From Acidobacteriota bacterium (lineage in GTDB: Bacteria > Acidobacteriota > Vicinamibacteria > Vicinamibacterales > UBA823), in the NCBI GenBank assembly GCA_002730525.1, contig PCAK01000040.1, forward strand, positions 62,001 to 126,000: a stretch of DNA of 64,000 nt. Direction: 5' to 3'. Below the pieces are notes generated by a model. The model did not search any database. It saw only the letters and a program-made list of their open reading frames with translations, and was not told the DNA's origin. The translations under genes and the position numbers were made by a program. This document shows, piece after piece, positions 38,020 through 46,004 of the stretch (position 1 is the stretch's first letter; each line of letters starts with the position of its first letter).

Positions 38020-38732
38020 CGTTCCACCGCCAGGTGGGCGAGTCGCAGGCCACCGATCTGATACGGGTTCACGGCGCGATCGGCACCGGCCTGGCGCACC
38101 CGCTGCTCGGCGTCGTCCTCGGTCGCGCGTGCCACGATGAAGAGCTTCTGGTTGAGCGTGCGCGCGGTGAGCACCGCGTAGACGTTGTGGGCGTCGTCCG
38201 CGAGACAGGCGATCAACCCGCGGGCGCGGTCGATACCCGCTTGACGCAGCGTGGCCTCGGCGGTCGCGTCGCCCCGGACGGTCGGTATCGAGGCGTCGTG
38301 AAGCAGCGCGAGGCGATCGGGATCGCGGTCGATGACAACGACCTGCTCGCCGGTGCGCTGTAGTTCCTCGACGACCGCGCGGCCCATCCGCCCGACGCCG
38401 CAGACGATCTGGTGATCCCTCATCTGATCGATCATGCGAGACCTCCGCCTCTGTCCCCAGAATTCTTGCAACTCGCCTTCCAGGATCGTTCGCCCGATCT
38501 CCGTCAGCACGAAGAGAAATACTCCGACCCCGCCCAACAGCAAGAGTACGGTGAACGCCTCACCCCGATCGGAGAGCGGAAACTCCTCGCCGTAGCCGAC
38601 GGTCGTCAGGGTGATCACCGTCATGTAGAACGAGTCCCACCACGATGCGTCCTCGATGTAGCGATAGCCGGCGGTGCCCCCGGCAAACATGCTGGAGACG
38701 AGCAGGATCGGTCGCAGGTTCTGTCGAAGCAT
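38016..38732 (-). CDS. Potassium channel with RCK/TrkA-N domain
   Basis: 238 aa from the ATG at 38732; a TTG at 38771 in frame adds 13 residues. Two transmembrane helices flank a pore loop with the selectivity filter TTVGYGE (about residues 44-50). A cytosolic RCK/TrkA-N Rossmann domain follows (VCGVGRMGRAVVEEL, then VVVIDRDPDRL, and GDATAEATLRQAGIDRA). There is no TrkA-C domain. This is the 2TM MthK/Kch-like design; ligand gating by nucleotide or Ca2+ cannot be read from sequence. It overlaps tenA by four bases (ATGA), so the two are co-translated. Confidence 0.92.
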   Translation of the reverse strand: MLRQNLRPILLVSSMFAGGTAGYRYIEDASWWDSFYMTVITLTTVGYGEEFPLSDRGEAFTVLLLLGGVGVFLFVLTEIGRTILEGELQEFWGQRRRSRMIDQMRDHQIVCGVGRMGRAVVEELQRTGEQVVVIDRDPDRLALLHDASIPTVRGDATAEATLRQAGIDRARGLIACLADDAHNVYAVLTARTLNQKLFIVARATEDDAEQRVRQAGADRAVNPYQIGGLRLAHLAVER

Positions 38733-38794
38733 CGGGTTCGCTGCCCCGGTAGAGTGGAGGCAGTCTGGCAAGCATGATAAACCTACGCGCCACC

Positions 38795-38866
38795 ATGTCC
38801 CAGTTTCATCCGCTCATCGCCGATTGGCTCACGCGCAGGTTCGGCGTCGCCACCGAGCCGCAGCGA
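38795..38866 (+). pseudogene. N-terminal stub of an Lhr-like DEAD/DEAH helicase
   Basis: The first 24 codons, MSQFHPLIADWLTRRFG followed by VATEPQR, match the start of large Lhr-type ATP-dependent helicases, where the next residues should be the Q-motif/Walker A segment. Instead the frame turns into unrelated Arg/Ala/Ser sequence and ends near 39007. No motor domain is present, so this is a deletion remnant. Confidence 0.45.
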
Positions 38867-39000
38867 CGCGCCGGCGCCCGGTCCGCCCGATTCCGTCGTG
38901 CTCATGCGCTAGCCGCGCGGCAGAGCAGCTCAAGCCCTCCGCGTAGAATCCGGTGTCTCTTGACTCGCGTTGAGTGCCCAGATAGACTCGATGAGATCCG

Positions 39001-39363
39001 ATGTTGAGAGTGCTGCGCGCACAGCGCTGGCCGCTCGTCCTCGCCGCGACGGTAATCGTGACGGGCCTCGCCGGCGAGGCCGTTGCGCTCGACCATGGGC
39101 ATCACGAGGTCGGCGCACTCTGCCCGCTCACTGGGGTCGAGCACGAGGCGGACGGGCATCGCCTCAGCGCCGTCGGGCGCTCGCCCGAACACGCGCACGA
39201 GCATTGCTACGTCTGCCACTGGGTCCGGTCGTTCCGGCCGGCTGAACAGTCCAGCCGGGTTGGCGCCGATCGCCTCGTCGCCGGGCAGCTCGACTACGCC
39301 CTCAGTTCCATCTCCGGCCGCCTCGTCGTCTCCCAGCTCCCGGCGCGGTCTCCTCCCGTCTAG
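39001..39363 (+). CDS. Small exported His-rich protein with CxxC motif (putative metal-binding)
   Basis: 120 aa. N-terminal signal (LVLAATVIVTGLAGEAVA), then a His-rich stretch (LDHGHHEVGALC) and a HAHEHCYVCHW cluster around residues 64-74. This resembles the HCxxC ending of DUF2946-like proteins encoded beside metal receptor genes. The clustered His and Cys suggest binding of Zn, Cu or a similar metal (inference). It lies 92 bp upstream of a ZnuD-like receptor gene on the same strand and is probably its accessory. A comparable small gene precedes the other receptor at 45.9 kb. Confidence 0.65.
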   Translation: MLRVLRAQRWPLVLAATVIVTGLAGEAVALDHGHHEVGALCPLTGVEHEADGHRLSAVGRSPEHAHEHCYVCHWVRSFRPAEQSSRVGADRLVAGQLDYALSSISGRLVVSQLPARSPPV

Positions 39364-39455
39364 CTACTCGTTGTCCTAGCCTCGTTCGGTCATCTTCAGG
39401 TTCTTCGTTTCGATCCGGAGTTCGGGTCGCCGCTCGGACGTACAGGAGGCACGGC

Positions 39456-41684
39456 ATGGACTCGTGTGGTAGGCGCCCATCAGGAATCGGATACTCGCTC
39501 GTCGTGGGCCTGGTCTGCATCCTTTCGAACAGCCCGCTTGGGGCTCAAGAGCCCGCGGGGCGGATCAGCGGCCAGTTACTGGAAACGGATTCCCAGGCCC
39601 CGGTCACCGGCGCGCTCATCTTCATCGAGGAACTCGGCCTCGAGGCCACGTCGGACGGCATGGGTCGCTACGTCTTCGATGCGGTGCCCGACGGCGCGTA
39701 CCACATGCTCGTCGCGGCCGAGGGCTACACCTCGCAGCGGATCGAGGTGGTGGTGGCTGGCGCTGAGGCGGTCTTCGAGATCCAGCTGCCGCCCGAGTTG
39801 CACTACACCGAAGTTGTGTCGGTCAGTCCCGAGCCGCGCGATCTGTTCGAGGCATACCAACCGATCGCCGTCCTGGCCGGGCAGGACCTGTCCAAGCAGC
39901 TCGAGGCATCGCTGGGCGCCACCCTGGCGACGCAGCCCGGCGTCGCCGAGCGCTCGCTCGGGCCGGGCCCGGCGCGCCCCGTCATCCGGGGTCTCGACGG
40001 CGATCGCGTGCTCATCCTCGAGGACGGCCAGCGGATGGGCGACCTGTCGAGCCAGTCGGCCGACCACGGCATCACAGTGAACACGGCGAGCGCATCCCGG
40101 ATCGAGGTCGTGCGGGGGCCGGCCACGCTGCTGCATGGGTCGAGCGCGATCGGGGGGCTGGTCAACGTGATCTCTGAGCAGATCCCCGAGCGGGGCATTA
40201 CCGGGGTCGCTGGTGCGGTGACCGTCGATCTGGGTACGGCCGCCACCGAGGGCGGCGGCGCGGCGGATCTGCGCTGGGGCCAAGGGCCCTGGGCACTGCA
40301 CGCCTCTGGCGGCGGACGCCGATCGGGGGATGTCGACACACCGGAGGGCACGGTCGACAACACGCAGTTACGCGGGGCATCTGGCTCGCTGGGCCTGTCC
40401 TACATCGGCGCGCGAGGTTACCTGGGAGCGAACTACGGCTACGAGGAGACGCGGTACGGCGTGCCGGTGATCGAGGAGGGCAGTATCGAGCTGACCCCGC
40501 GGCGCCACAAGCTTGGCCTGCGCACGGAGCTGCGCGACATCGACAGCGTCGTCGAATCGGTCCGCGCGTCGGTCGGCTACCGGCAGTATCGGCACGAGGA
40601 ACTCGAGGGCACCGATATCGGCACGCGCTTCGAGAACGACGGTGTCGAGGTCGAGGTGCTCGCGAATCATCGCGCCCGCGGGCGCTTGACCGGCACGTTC
40701 GGGGGCTGGGCGCACTCGCGGGCGTTCGCGGCGTTCGGTGAGGAGGCGCTGTCGCCGCCCGTCGATCAGTCTGGCGGTGCGGTGTTCGCGTACGAGGAGG
40801 TCACCTGGCCGCACTTCACCTTCCAGGCCGGCGGCCGACTCGACTACGCACGATTCAGGCCGCAGGGGAGCCTGCTGCCGAACCGCGATTTCAGCGAGTT
40901 CTCGGGCTCGTTAGGCCTGTTGTTCCGTCCCTCTGCGGCAGACGACCACATGACCGTCGCGATCAGCCTCGCGCGTGCCGCGCGGCATCCGGCGCTGGAG
41001 GAGCTCTACTTCTTCGGCGAGCATCCGGGGAACCTGGCGATCGAGATAGGTAATCCCGACCTCGGTGCGGAGCATGCCGTCGGGTTCGATGCCTCGCTCA
41101 GGTGGCGATACGCCCGCGTGTCGGGTGAGCTGACCTACTTCTTCAACGATATAAACGATTTCATCGTTCGGCGAGAGCTGACGGACGAGGAGTTCGAAGA
41201 TCGGTTTCCCGACGAGGAGAACCCCGAGGGATTTGCGGTCGTCGAGTTCGTGGCCGCGGACAGTCTACTGCGGGGGATCGAAGCGCACACCGACGTGACC
41301 GTGCTGCCCTGGTTGATTGCCGAGGTAGGGTTCGACTGGGTGCGGGGTGAGCAGAGCACCACCGGCGACCCCCTGCCACGGATGCCACCGCTGAGGGTCC
41401 GGACCGGCCTGCGCTACGAGCGCGACGCCTTTCAGGCCGGTGGGGAGGTCATCGTGGCCGGCCGCCAGGACCGGATCTTCGGGGCCGAGACCGCGACCGA
41501 TGGCTACTCGCTGATCAAGCTGTTCACGTCGTACTCGTTCGTGTCGGGCGGGGCGACGAGCACCCTCACGGCCAGGCTCGACAACGTGACCGACCGGCTG
41601 TACCGGAACCACCTGTCGCTCATCAAGGACGTGGTGCCGGAAATCGGTCGTAACTTCAAGCTGCTGTACAGCGTGCAGTTCTAG
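39456..41684 (+). CDS. TonB-dependent outer-membrane receptor, ZnuD-like
   Basis: 742 aa. AGGAGG six bases before the ATG fixes the start, and a signal peptide ends near SPLGAQ. Residues about 33-110 form a carboxypeptidase-regulatory-like domain. The plug carries RPVIRGLDGDRVLILEDGQR (174-193), the SADHG element (201-205) and GPATLLHGSSAIGG (221-234), closely like ZnuD zinc receptors. The 22-strand barrel ends in FKLLYSVQF. Zn2+ or another transition metal is the likely substrate (inference). Upstream is a His/Cys small protein, and downstream is an FTR1 permease with its own promoter. Confidence 0.9.
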   Translation: MDSCGRRPSGIGYSLVVGLVCILSNSPLGAQEPAGRISGQLLETDSQAPVTGALIFIEELGLEATSDGMGRYVFDAVPDGAYHMLVAAEGYTSQRIEVVVAGAEAVFEIQLPPELHYTEVVSVSPEPRDLFEAYQPIAVLAGQDLSKQLEASLGATLATQPGVAERSLGPGPARPVIRGLDGDRVLILEDGQRMGDLSSQSADHGITVNTASASRIEVVRGPATLLHGSSAIGGLVNVISEQIPERGITGVAGAVTVDLGTAATEGGGAADLRWGQGPWALHASGGGRRSGDVDTPEGTVDNTQLRGASGSLGLSYIGARGYLGANYGYEETRYGVPVIEEGSIELTPRRHKLGLRTELRDIDSVVESVRASVGYRQYRHEELEGTDIGTRFENDGVEVEVLANHRARGRLTGTFGGWAHSRAFAAFGEEALSPPVDQSGGAVFAYEEVTWPHFTFQAGGRLDYARFRPQGSLLPNRDFSEFSGSLGLLFRPSAADDHMTVAISLARAARHPALEELYFFGEHPGNLAIEIGNPDLGAEHAVGFDASLRWRYARVSGELTYFFNDINDFIVRRELTDEEFEDRFPDEENPEGFAVVEFVAADSLLRGIEAHTDVTVLPWLIAEVGFDWVRGEQSTTGDPLPRMPPLRVRTGLRYERDAFQAGGEVIVAGRQDRIFGAETATDGYSLIKLFTSYSFVSGGATSTLTARLDNVTDRLYRNHLSLIKDVVPEIGRNFKLLYSVQF

Positions 41685-41697
41685 CACCGGGCCGCGG

Positions 41698-41726
41698 TTG
41701 ACCCGGTTCGAGCGATCACGATAAAC
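41698..41726 (+). promoter_or_regulatory. Sigma-70-type promoter for FTR1 gene
   Basis: TTGACC at 41698-41703, then GATAAA or ATAAAC about 16-17 bases later. Transcription would start near 41732, just before the Fur-like box. Confidence 0.5.
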
Positions 41727-41739
41727 TCGCTGTCTAAAC

Positions 41740-41752
41740 GAGACTGAGTCTC
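41740..41752. promoter_or_regulatory. Fur-box-like operator
   Basis: GAGACT-G-AGTCTC is a perfect 6-1-6 dyad. It matches the proteobacterial Fur core GAGAAT-G-ATTCTC at 11 of 13 positions, with the two changes compensating each other. It lies between the promoter and the FTR1 start, where repressor binding would block transcription. Confidence 0.5.
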
Positions 41753-41796
41753 ACTTTCAGTTCGGCGGAGTTCGTCAAACGGGTTGCCAGGACGCC

Positions 41797-42564
41797 ATGC
41801 TCCAAGCCTTCGTCATCACGCTTCGGGAAGGTCTCGAAGCGTTCCTCATCATCGCCATCAGCTTGGCCTATCTGCGCAAGACTGGCCGTCATCAGCTGAT
41901 TCCGGCGGTTCATTGGGGCATCGCGGTGGCGATCGCGCTCAGCGTGGCGGCCGGAATGGCCTTCCAGCGCGCGGCCAACCAGGCGCTGTGGGAGGGGGTC
42001 CTGGCGATCGTCGCGGCCGTCATGGTGGCTTCGCTCACGGTCCACATGTGGCGCGTCGCGAAGCACCTGAAGGGCGACATCGAGGAGCGTCTCGAGGAGA
42101 CCAGCATGCGGCCGGGCCCCTGGGCGATGCTTGGGGTCTTCGCCTTCACCTTGCTGATGATCACGCGGGAAGGCATGGAGACCGCGCTGTTGATGAACGC
42201 CCTGCTGTTTCAGGTAAGGTCAGCGCAGCTCCTGGCGGGCGCGGCGGCTGGGATCCTCTGCGCCGCGTTCGTGGCCTGGCTCTGGTCGCGCTATGGCCAC
42301 CGAGTGAATCTGGCCAGATTCTTCCAGGTGACCGCGATCTTCCTGCTGGTCTTCGTCGCCCAACTGTTCGTCTACGGGTTTCACGAACTGACCGAAGCCA
42401 ACATCTTTCCGTACAGCGAACCCCTTCACTGGGCGACCGAGCCTTACGGGCCGGACGGTCGCTACGGGCAGTATCTGACGTATCTGCTGGTGTTGCTGCC
42501 GGTGACCTGGTTAGCCTTCGCGTCGTGGCGGGCACGGCACGTCGAGGCCGTCGCCGGGCGCTAG
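41797..42564 (+). CDS. FTR1-family iron permease
   Basis: 255 aa, seven hydrophobic segments. Both REGxE iron-passage motifs are present: ITLREGLEAFLI near residue 8 and ITREGMETALL near residue 124. FTR1/EfeU-type permeases import Fe3+ or Fe2+, often with a periplasmic oxidase or P19-type partner, but none is adjacent here. A promoter and a Fur-like dyad lie upstream, so iron repression is likely. It sits between a ZnuD-like and an OprC-like receptor, which suggests a metal-uptake island. Confidence 0.93.
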   Translation: MLQAFVITLREGLEAFLIIAISLAYLRKTGRHQLIPAVHWGIAVAIALSVAAGMAFQRAANQALWEGVLAIVAAVMVASLTVHMWRVAKHLKGDIEERLEETSMRPGPWAMLGVFAFTLLMITREGMETALLMNALLFQVRSAQLLAGAAAGILCAAFVAWLWSRYGHRVNLARFFQVTAIFLLVFVAQLFVYGFHELTEANIFPYSEPLHWATEPYGPDGRYGQYLTYLLVLLPVTWLAFASWRARHVEAVAGR

Positions 42565-42610
42565 CCGTTCACCGAACTACGCCGGGCGAGGGCGGCGTCT
42601 GGACGCGTCC

Positions 42611-42886
42611 CTACGCGTCTGGTTTCTCGCCGGTGGCTGGCTTCGCTTCCGCCTCGGCCTCTGCTGCGGCTTCGGCTTCGGCGAACACCTCTGCCTGCCA
42701 CTCAGGCATCGGCTGCGGGCCGGCCGCAATGTGGGCGATGTCCGGGTCGATGGCGCCCGAACGATCGGGGGCGTTGGCTCGCCGCTCCTTGGCGACTTCC
42801 TTCCGCGCTTCCCGGTCCTTCTGCTTCTCGACCCGGGCACGTTCGCGCTGCCGCTTCTGCAGCGTCGGTCGTCCTCGTTGAGCCAT
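42611..42886 (-). CDS. Small conserved basic protein of unknown function
   Basis: 91 aa. A perfect AAGGAGGCACC precedes the ATG. The N-terminal half is highly basic and probably helical (MAQRGRPTLQKRQRERARVE); a short PGPQPMPEWQ segment and an Ala/Glu-rich tail follow. The layout resembles small proteins with an RGRPTLQKRQ start that are widespread in Gram-negative bacteria and uncharacterised. Nucleic-acid or ribosome binding is possible because of the charge, but this is only inference. Confidence 0.7.
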   Translation of the reverse strand: MAQRGRPTLQKRQRERARVEKQKDREARKEVAKERRANAPDRSGAIDPDIAHIAAGPQPMPEWQAEVFAEAEAAAEAEAEAKPATGEKPDA

Positions 42887-43067
42887 GGTGCCTCCTTGCT
42901 CCGTTGTTCAGTAGCCGCCGAGGCGCCGCGAGGGGCCGTCAGGCGGATTTCATTTGGGTGCGCAACGCGGTAAGGCTGGGTGGCCAGATCCCGCGAAGTT
43001 CTTACTACTCTAGCAGATACCGGTGCGGGTTGCAATTTGGCAAACCGCGCCGGCCGACGGCATCGCC

Positions 43068-45416
43068 CTAGAACTCGTACTCCAGGCCGAGGTAGCCGCG
43101 ACGCCCTGGTTCGAAGATTCGCGACCGCGTGAACGGATTCAGCGCGTTCAAGTGGGTCGCGTAGGCGTTGTTCGTCAGGTTCTCGAGTCCGATTCGCAGC
43201 GTGGCTCCCTCGCCGAGTCGGAATCCGGCTTGCAGATCGATCGTCGTCCACCCTTCGGTCGGCACTTCCAGGCGCGACGTGGCGACCCGGTCCTGCTCGT
43301 TCGCATGCGAGACGACGAGTTCCACCCAGGGCTCAGCGCTCGCCGTGTGACCCCGAACCGAGAGTCGCTGCTCGAACGGCGGAATGCCGAACACCGGTTC
43401 ATCAAGGAACTCGTCTTTCGCCCGGACGTAGCCAAGGAACCCTTGCACGTCGATGTACTCAGTGGCCGCAACCCGCCCGCGCAACTCGTAGCCCGTGAAG
43501 GTGGCGGTCGTGCCGTTGATGTAGCGGTAGACGGTATCCGGACTCAGCGGTAACCGCTTCGGCAGCGACGGATCGGGTACGACCGTGATGTAGTCGTCGA
43601 TCTGCCGGTAGAAGAAATCGGCCTCGACGGAGCCGCGGCTGTTCCCGGCCATGGTGCCGACGTTGAACTCGACGCTGCGCTCGGGCGTCAGGCTCGGATT
43701 GCCCATGAACTCCGCCGCGATCTGGAACTTGGTCGACGGGAACCGATCGGAGTATCGCTCGAGTGGCGTGGCCGACCTGACTGCCTGCCCGACGCCAGCC
43801 GACACGTTCCAGAGATCGTTTACCTGCATCGTGGCATTGAGCGCCGCGCTGAAGTTGACCTCGGACTGATCGACGTCGCCGGTCGTGTTCTCGTCGAAGA
43901 ACGGCGAGGTCTCACCGGCCGAGGCGTCGAGTGCGTCGATCCGAACCGCGGCACCGACTTGCCCCCGCCCGCGCCGGTAGACCATCTGCGTGTAGGCGCC
44001 GACGTCGTTGATGGTCGCGTCGGGCCAGACGATGTCCTGGAAGAGGAGCTTGTCGTCCCGCCGACGGTAGACGAAGCGGTCGGCCGATTGGTCGAGGCTG
44101 TAGAAATCGACCCCAACCTTCCACTCGGTCGGGCCCTGGCCCAGGCTGAGATGAGCGCTGCCGCCGATCGTGTCCGAGGTGGCGGGCAGGTCGACTCGCA
44201 GCCCGAACGGCGGAACCCGGTTGGGATTGCCGAGCGCCGTGGGCTTCTCGTCGTTGTTCATTACGTGGTCCTTGCGGTTGACGTAGAACTGCGCGTGCAC
44301 CTCCCGCACCAGGCCCCCAGCCGGCGACCACGTGGTTTCCACCGCGTGTGAGAACGTCTCGAACAACGTCGCGTCGAGTATCCGCCCTGGATAGTCGATG
44401 TCGTTCTGCTTCTGATACCCGCCCGTGTACTCGAGGAGTCCGCGCTCGCCCACTCGGCCACCGGCCGACCACATCGTGTCGAACGACTCGTAGTCAGCAG
44501 GCACCACATTGCCGTCGCCGTCCTCGTAGTCGTTGCCGGTGCGGACACTCTGGAAGAGGCTGAACCGTGCCCGTTCACTGGCACCCCACAGGCCGGCCGC
44601 CCCCTCCGCCCGGTCGCCGTTGCCGCCGTAGTTCATGCTGGCGCGGCCGTTCAGCTGGAACGCTCCCGAGGTGAAGGCCGGCCGGAAGGTCTCGACCTGC
44701 ATCGCACTCAGCGTCCCGGCTCCCCAGGTCAAGGCATAGGGCCCCTTGATCACGCGAACCGACTCGATCGTGCGCGGGCTGACATGGCTGATGTCGGAAT
44801 CCATGCGCGCCGGTCCCGCCGAGAAGGTGCGCGTACCGTCGACGAACATGGCGATCTGAGTCTCCTGGAGGCCGCGGATCGTCGGCTCGAGGTTGATCGG
44901 CCCTCGCCGGACCGACGAGAGACCAGGCTGCGTCCGCAGGTACTCGCCTACATCCTGCTCGGCCCGCTCGTCGAGTTCTCGCCCGGGCAGGCGGATCTCG
45001 CGGGCGATGTCCGGCATGCTCGCCGAGACAAGAACCTCCTGGTCGAATCCGGCGATCGATAATTGGATGGTCATCGGCTCGGGCACCGCGTCAGAGTCGA
45101 CTGAGACCGCGCGACGTTCGCTCGCGAAACCTGAGAGGTCGATGACGAGTTCGTAGGCACCGGGCGCCAGCGTGAATTGGAACTCCCCGGCGGCGCCGGT
45201 GACGAACTGATCGACGACCGTGCCGTCGAGCGAGCGAACCGTGACCGAGGCTCCTGGCACGACTTGGCGCTGGGGGTCGACGACCTGGCCCGTCAGGGTC
45301 GCGGACTGTGCGGCGGCGGCCGCGACAGCGGTCAAGCAGATCATCAGTGTCAGCAGGCAGGCGCGGGTGTTGTGTTCCGTTTCGTTGAGAATTCTCGAGA
45401 GACAGCGAATCGCCAT
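43068..45416 (-). CDS. TonB-dependent receptor, OprC/NosA copper-receptor-like
   Basis: 782 aa from the ATG at 45416, preceded by GGAG; an in-frame GTG at 45428 is rejected. A signal peptide ends AAAAAQ, and residues 40-120 form a carboxypeptidase-like domain. The plug (about 125-245) reads YLRTQPGLSSVRRGPINLEP, then GPARMDSDISHVSPRT and VIKGPYALTWGAG, in register with the OprC/NosA copper receptors. Met205 aligns with a copper-ligand Met of OprC, but the partner Cys appears to be Gly201 (alignment from memory). The barrel ends YLGLEYEF. Copper is a hypothesis, and other metal complexes are possible. A Cys/Met-rich small protein gene lies 147 bp upstream on the same strand. Confidence 0.87.
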   Translation of the reverse strand: MAIRCLSRILNETEHNTRACLLTLMICLTAVAAAAAQSATLTGQVVDPQRQVVPGASVTVRSLDGTVVDQFVTGAAGEFQFTLAPGAYELVIDLSGFASERRAVSVDSDAVPEPMTIQLSIAGFDQEVLVSASMPDIAREIRLPGRELDERAEQDVGEYLRTQPGLSSVRRGPINLEPTIRGLQETQIAMFVDGTRTFSAGPARMDSDISHVSPRTIESVRVIKGPYALTWGAGTLSAMQVETFRPAFTSGAFQLNGRASMNYGGNGDRAEGAAGLWGASERARFSLFQSVRTGNDYEDGDGNVVPADYESFDTMWSAGGRVGERGLLEYTGGYQKQNDIDYPGRILDATLFETFSHAVETTWSPAGGLVREVHAQFYVNRKDHVMNNDEKPTALGNPNRVPPFGLRVDLPATSDTIGGSAHLSLGQGPTEWKVGVDFYSLDQSADRFVYRRRDDKLLFQDIVWPDATINDVGAYTQMVYRRGRGQVGAAVRIDALDASAGETSPFFDENTTGDVDQSEVNFSAALNATMQVNDLWNVSAGVGQAVRSATPLERYSDRFPSTKFQIAAEFMGNPSLTPERSVEFNVGTMAGNSRGSVEADFFYRQIDDYITVVPDPSLPKRLPLSPDTVYRYINGTTATFTGYELRGRVAATEYIDVQGFLGYVRAKDEFLDEPVFGIPPFEQRLSVRGHTASAEPWVELVVSHANEQDRVATSRLEVPTEGWTTIDLQAGFRLGEGATLRIGLENLTNNAYATHLNALNPFTRSRIFEPGRRGYLGLEYEF

Positions 45417-45563
45417 GTAGATCTCCACGGACCGATCCTCATGGACCGGTCGATCGAACGATCTCGAGCACGGGGCCGGCCGAAGCCGGCCCGTGGCGCC
45501 ATTCGAATCGAGGTGCCGACGGTCAGCTGGCGGTGAAATGTCCCGTGCGGAAGAGCAGCGGGT

Positions 45564-45962
45564 TCAGCGACGGGGTGGAGGAGGCGTGGAGGTGGGGAGC
45601 CAGTCGATGCTCGGGGCGACCGGGCCTTCGACTGCGTGGAGCCGAGCAATCTGAATGTCGATGACGGACGGGGCCGTGGCCAGGCCGGGCGGTCCGAGTA
45701 AGGCATTCACGGCCGCGTCGTGGTCGCCGCATGCACACTGCATCGAGGCCGAACCTTTTGAGGTATCCGACGCCTCGTCCATCATGTGACACATCGCGCC
45801 AGGCGTCGCGACGGGCTGGGCAGCGTGGTAGTCGTCGTCATTCGCCATGGCCATCTGGCATGTCTCGTGACAGCACAGCATGGCGGCGATGGCGGTGGTG
45901 CCGAGATGCATCCCGAGGATGACGACGGTCAGCGCGGCCAGCCGTGTACGGAGCAACGACAT
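45564..45962 (-). CDS. Small exported Cys/Met/His-rich protein (putative copper-binding)
   Basis: 132 aa. Signal segment (LAALTVVILGMHLGTTAIA) followed directly by MLCCHETCQMAMAN, then MCHMMDEASD and MQCACGDHDAA. About six Cys, six Met and four His fall within 60 residues, a composition typical of soft-metal (Cu+) binding. No named family is recognised. It precedes the OprC-like receptor gene, mirroring the His/Cys small gene before the ZnuD-like receptor, so an accessory role in metal capture or sensing is inferred. Confidence 0.6.
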   Translation of the reverse strand: MSLLRTRLAALTVVILGMHLGTTAIAAMLCCHETCQMAMANDDDYHAAQPVATPGAMCHMMDEASDTSKGSASMQCACGDHDAAVNALLGPPGLATAPSVIDIQIARLHAVEGPVAPSIDWLPTSTPPPPRR

Positions 45963-46004
45963 CCCATCGATGGTAGCGCGGAATCGCTGTGCCGCGCCAG
46001 TCGG

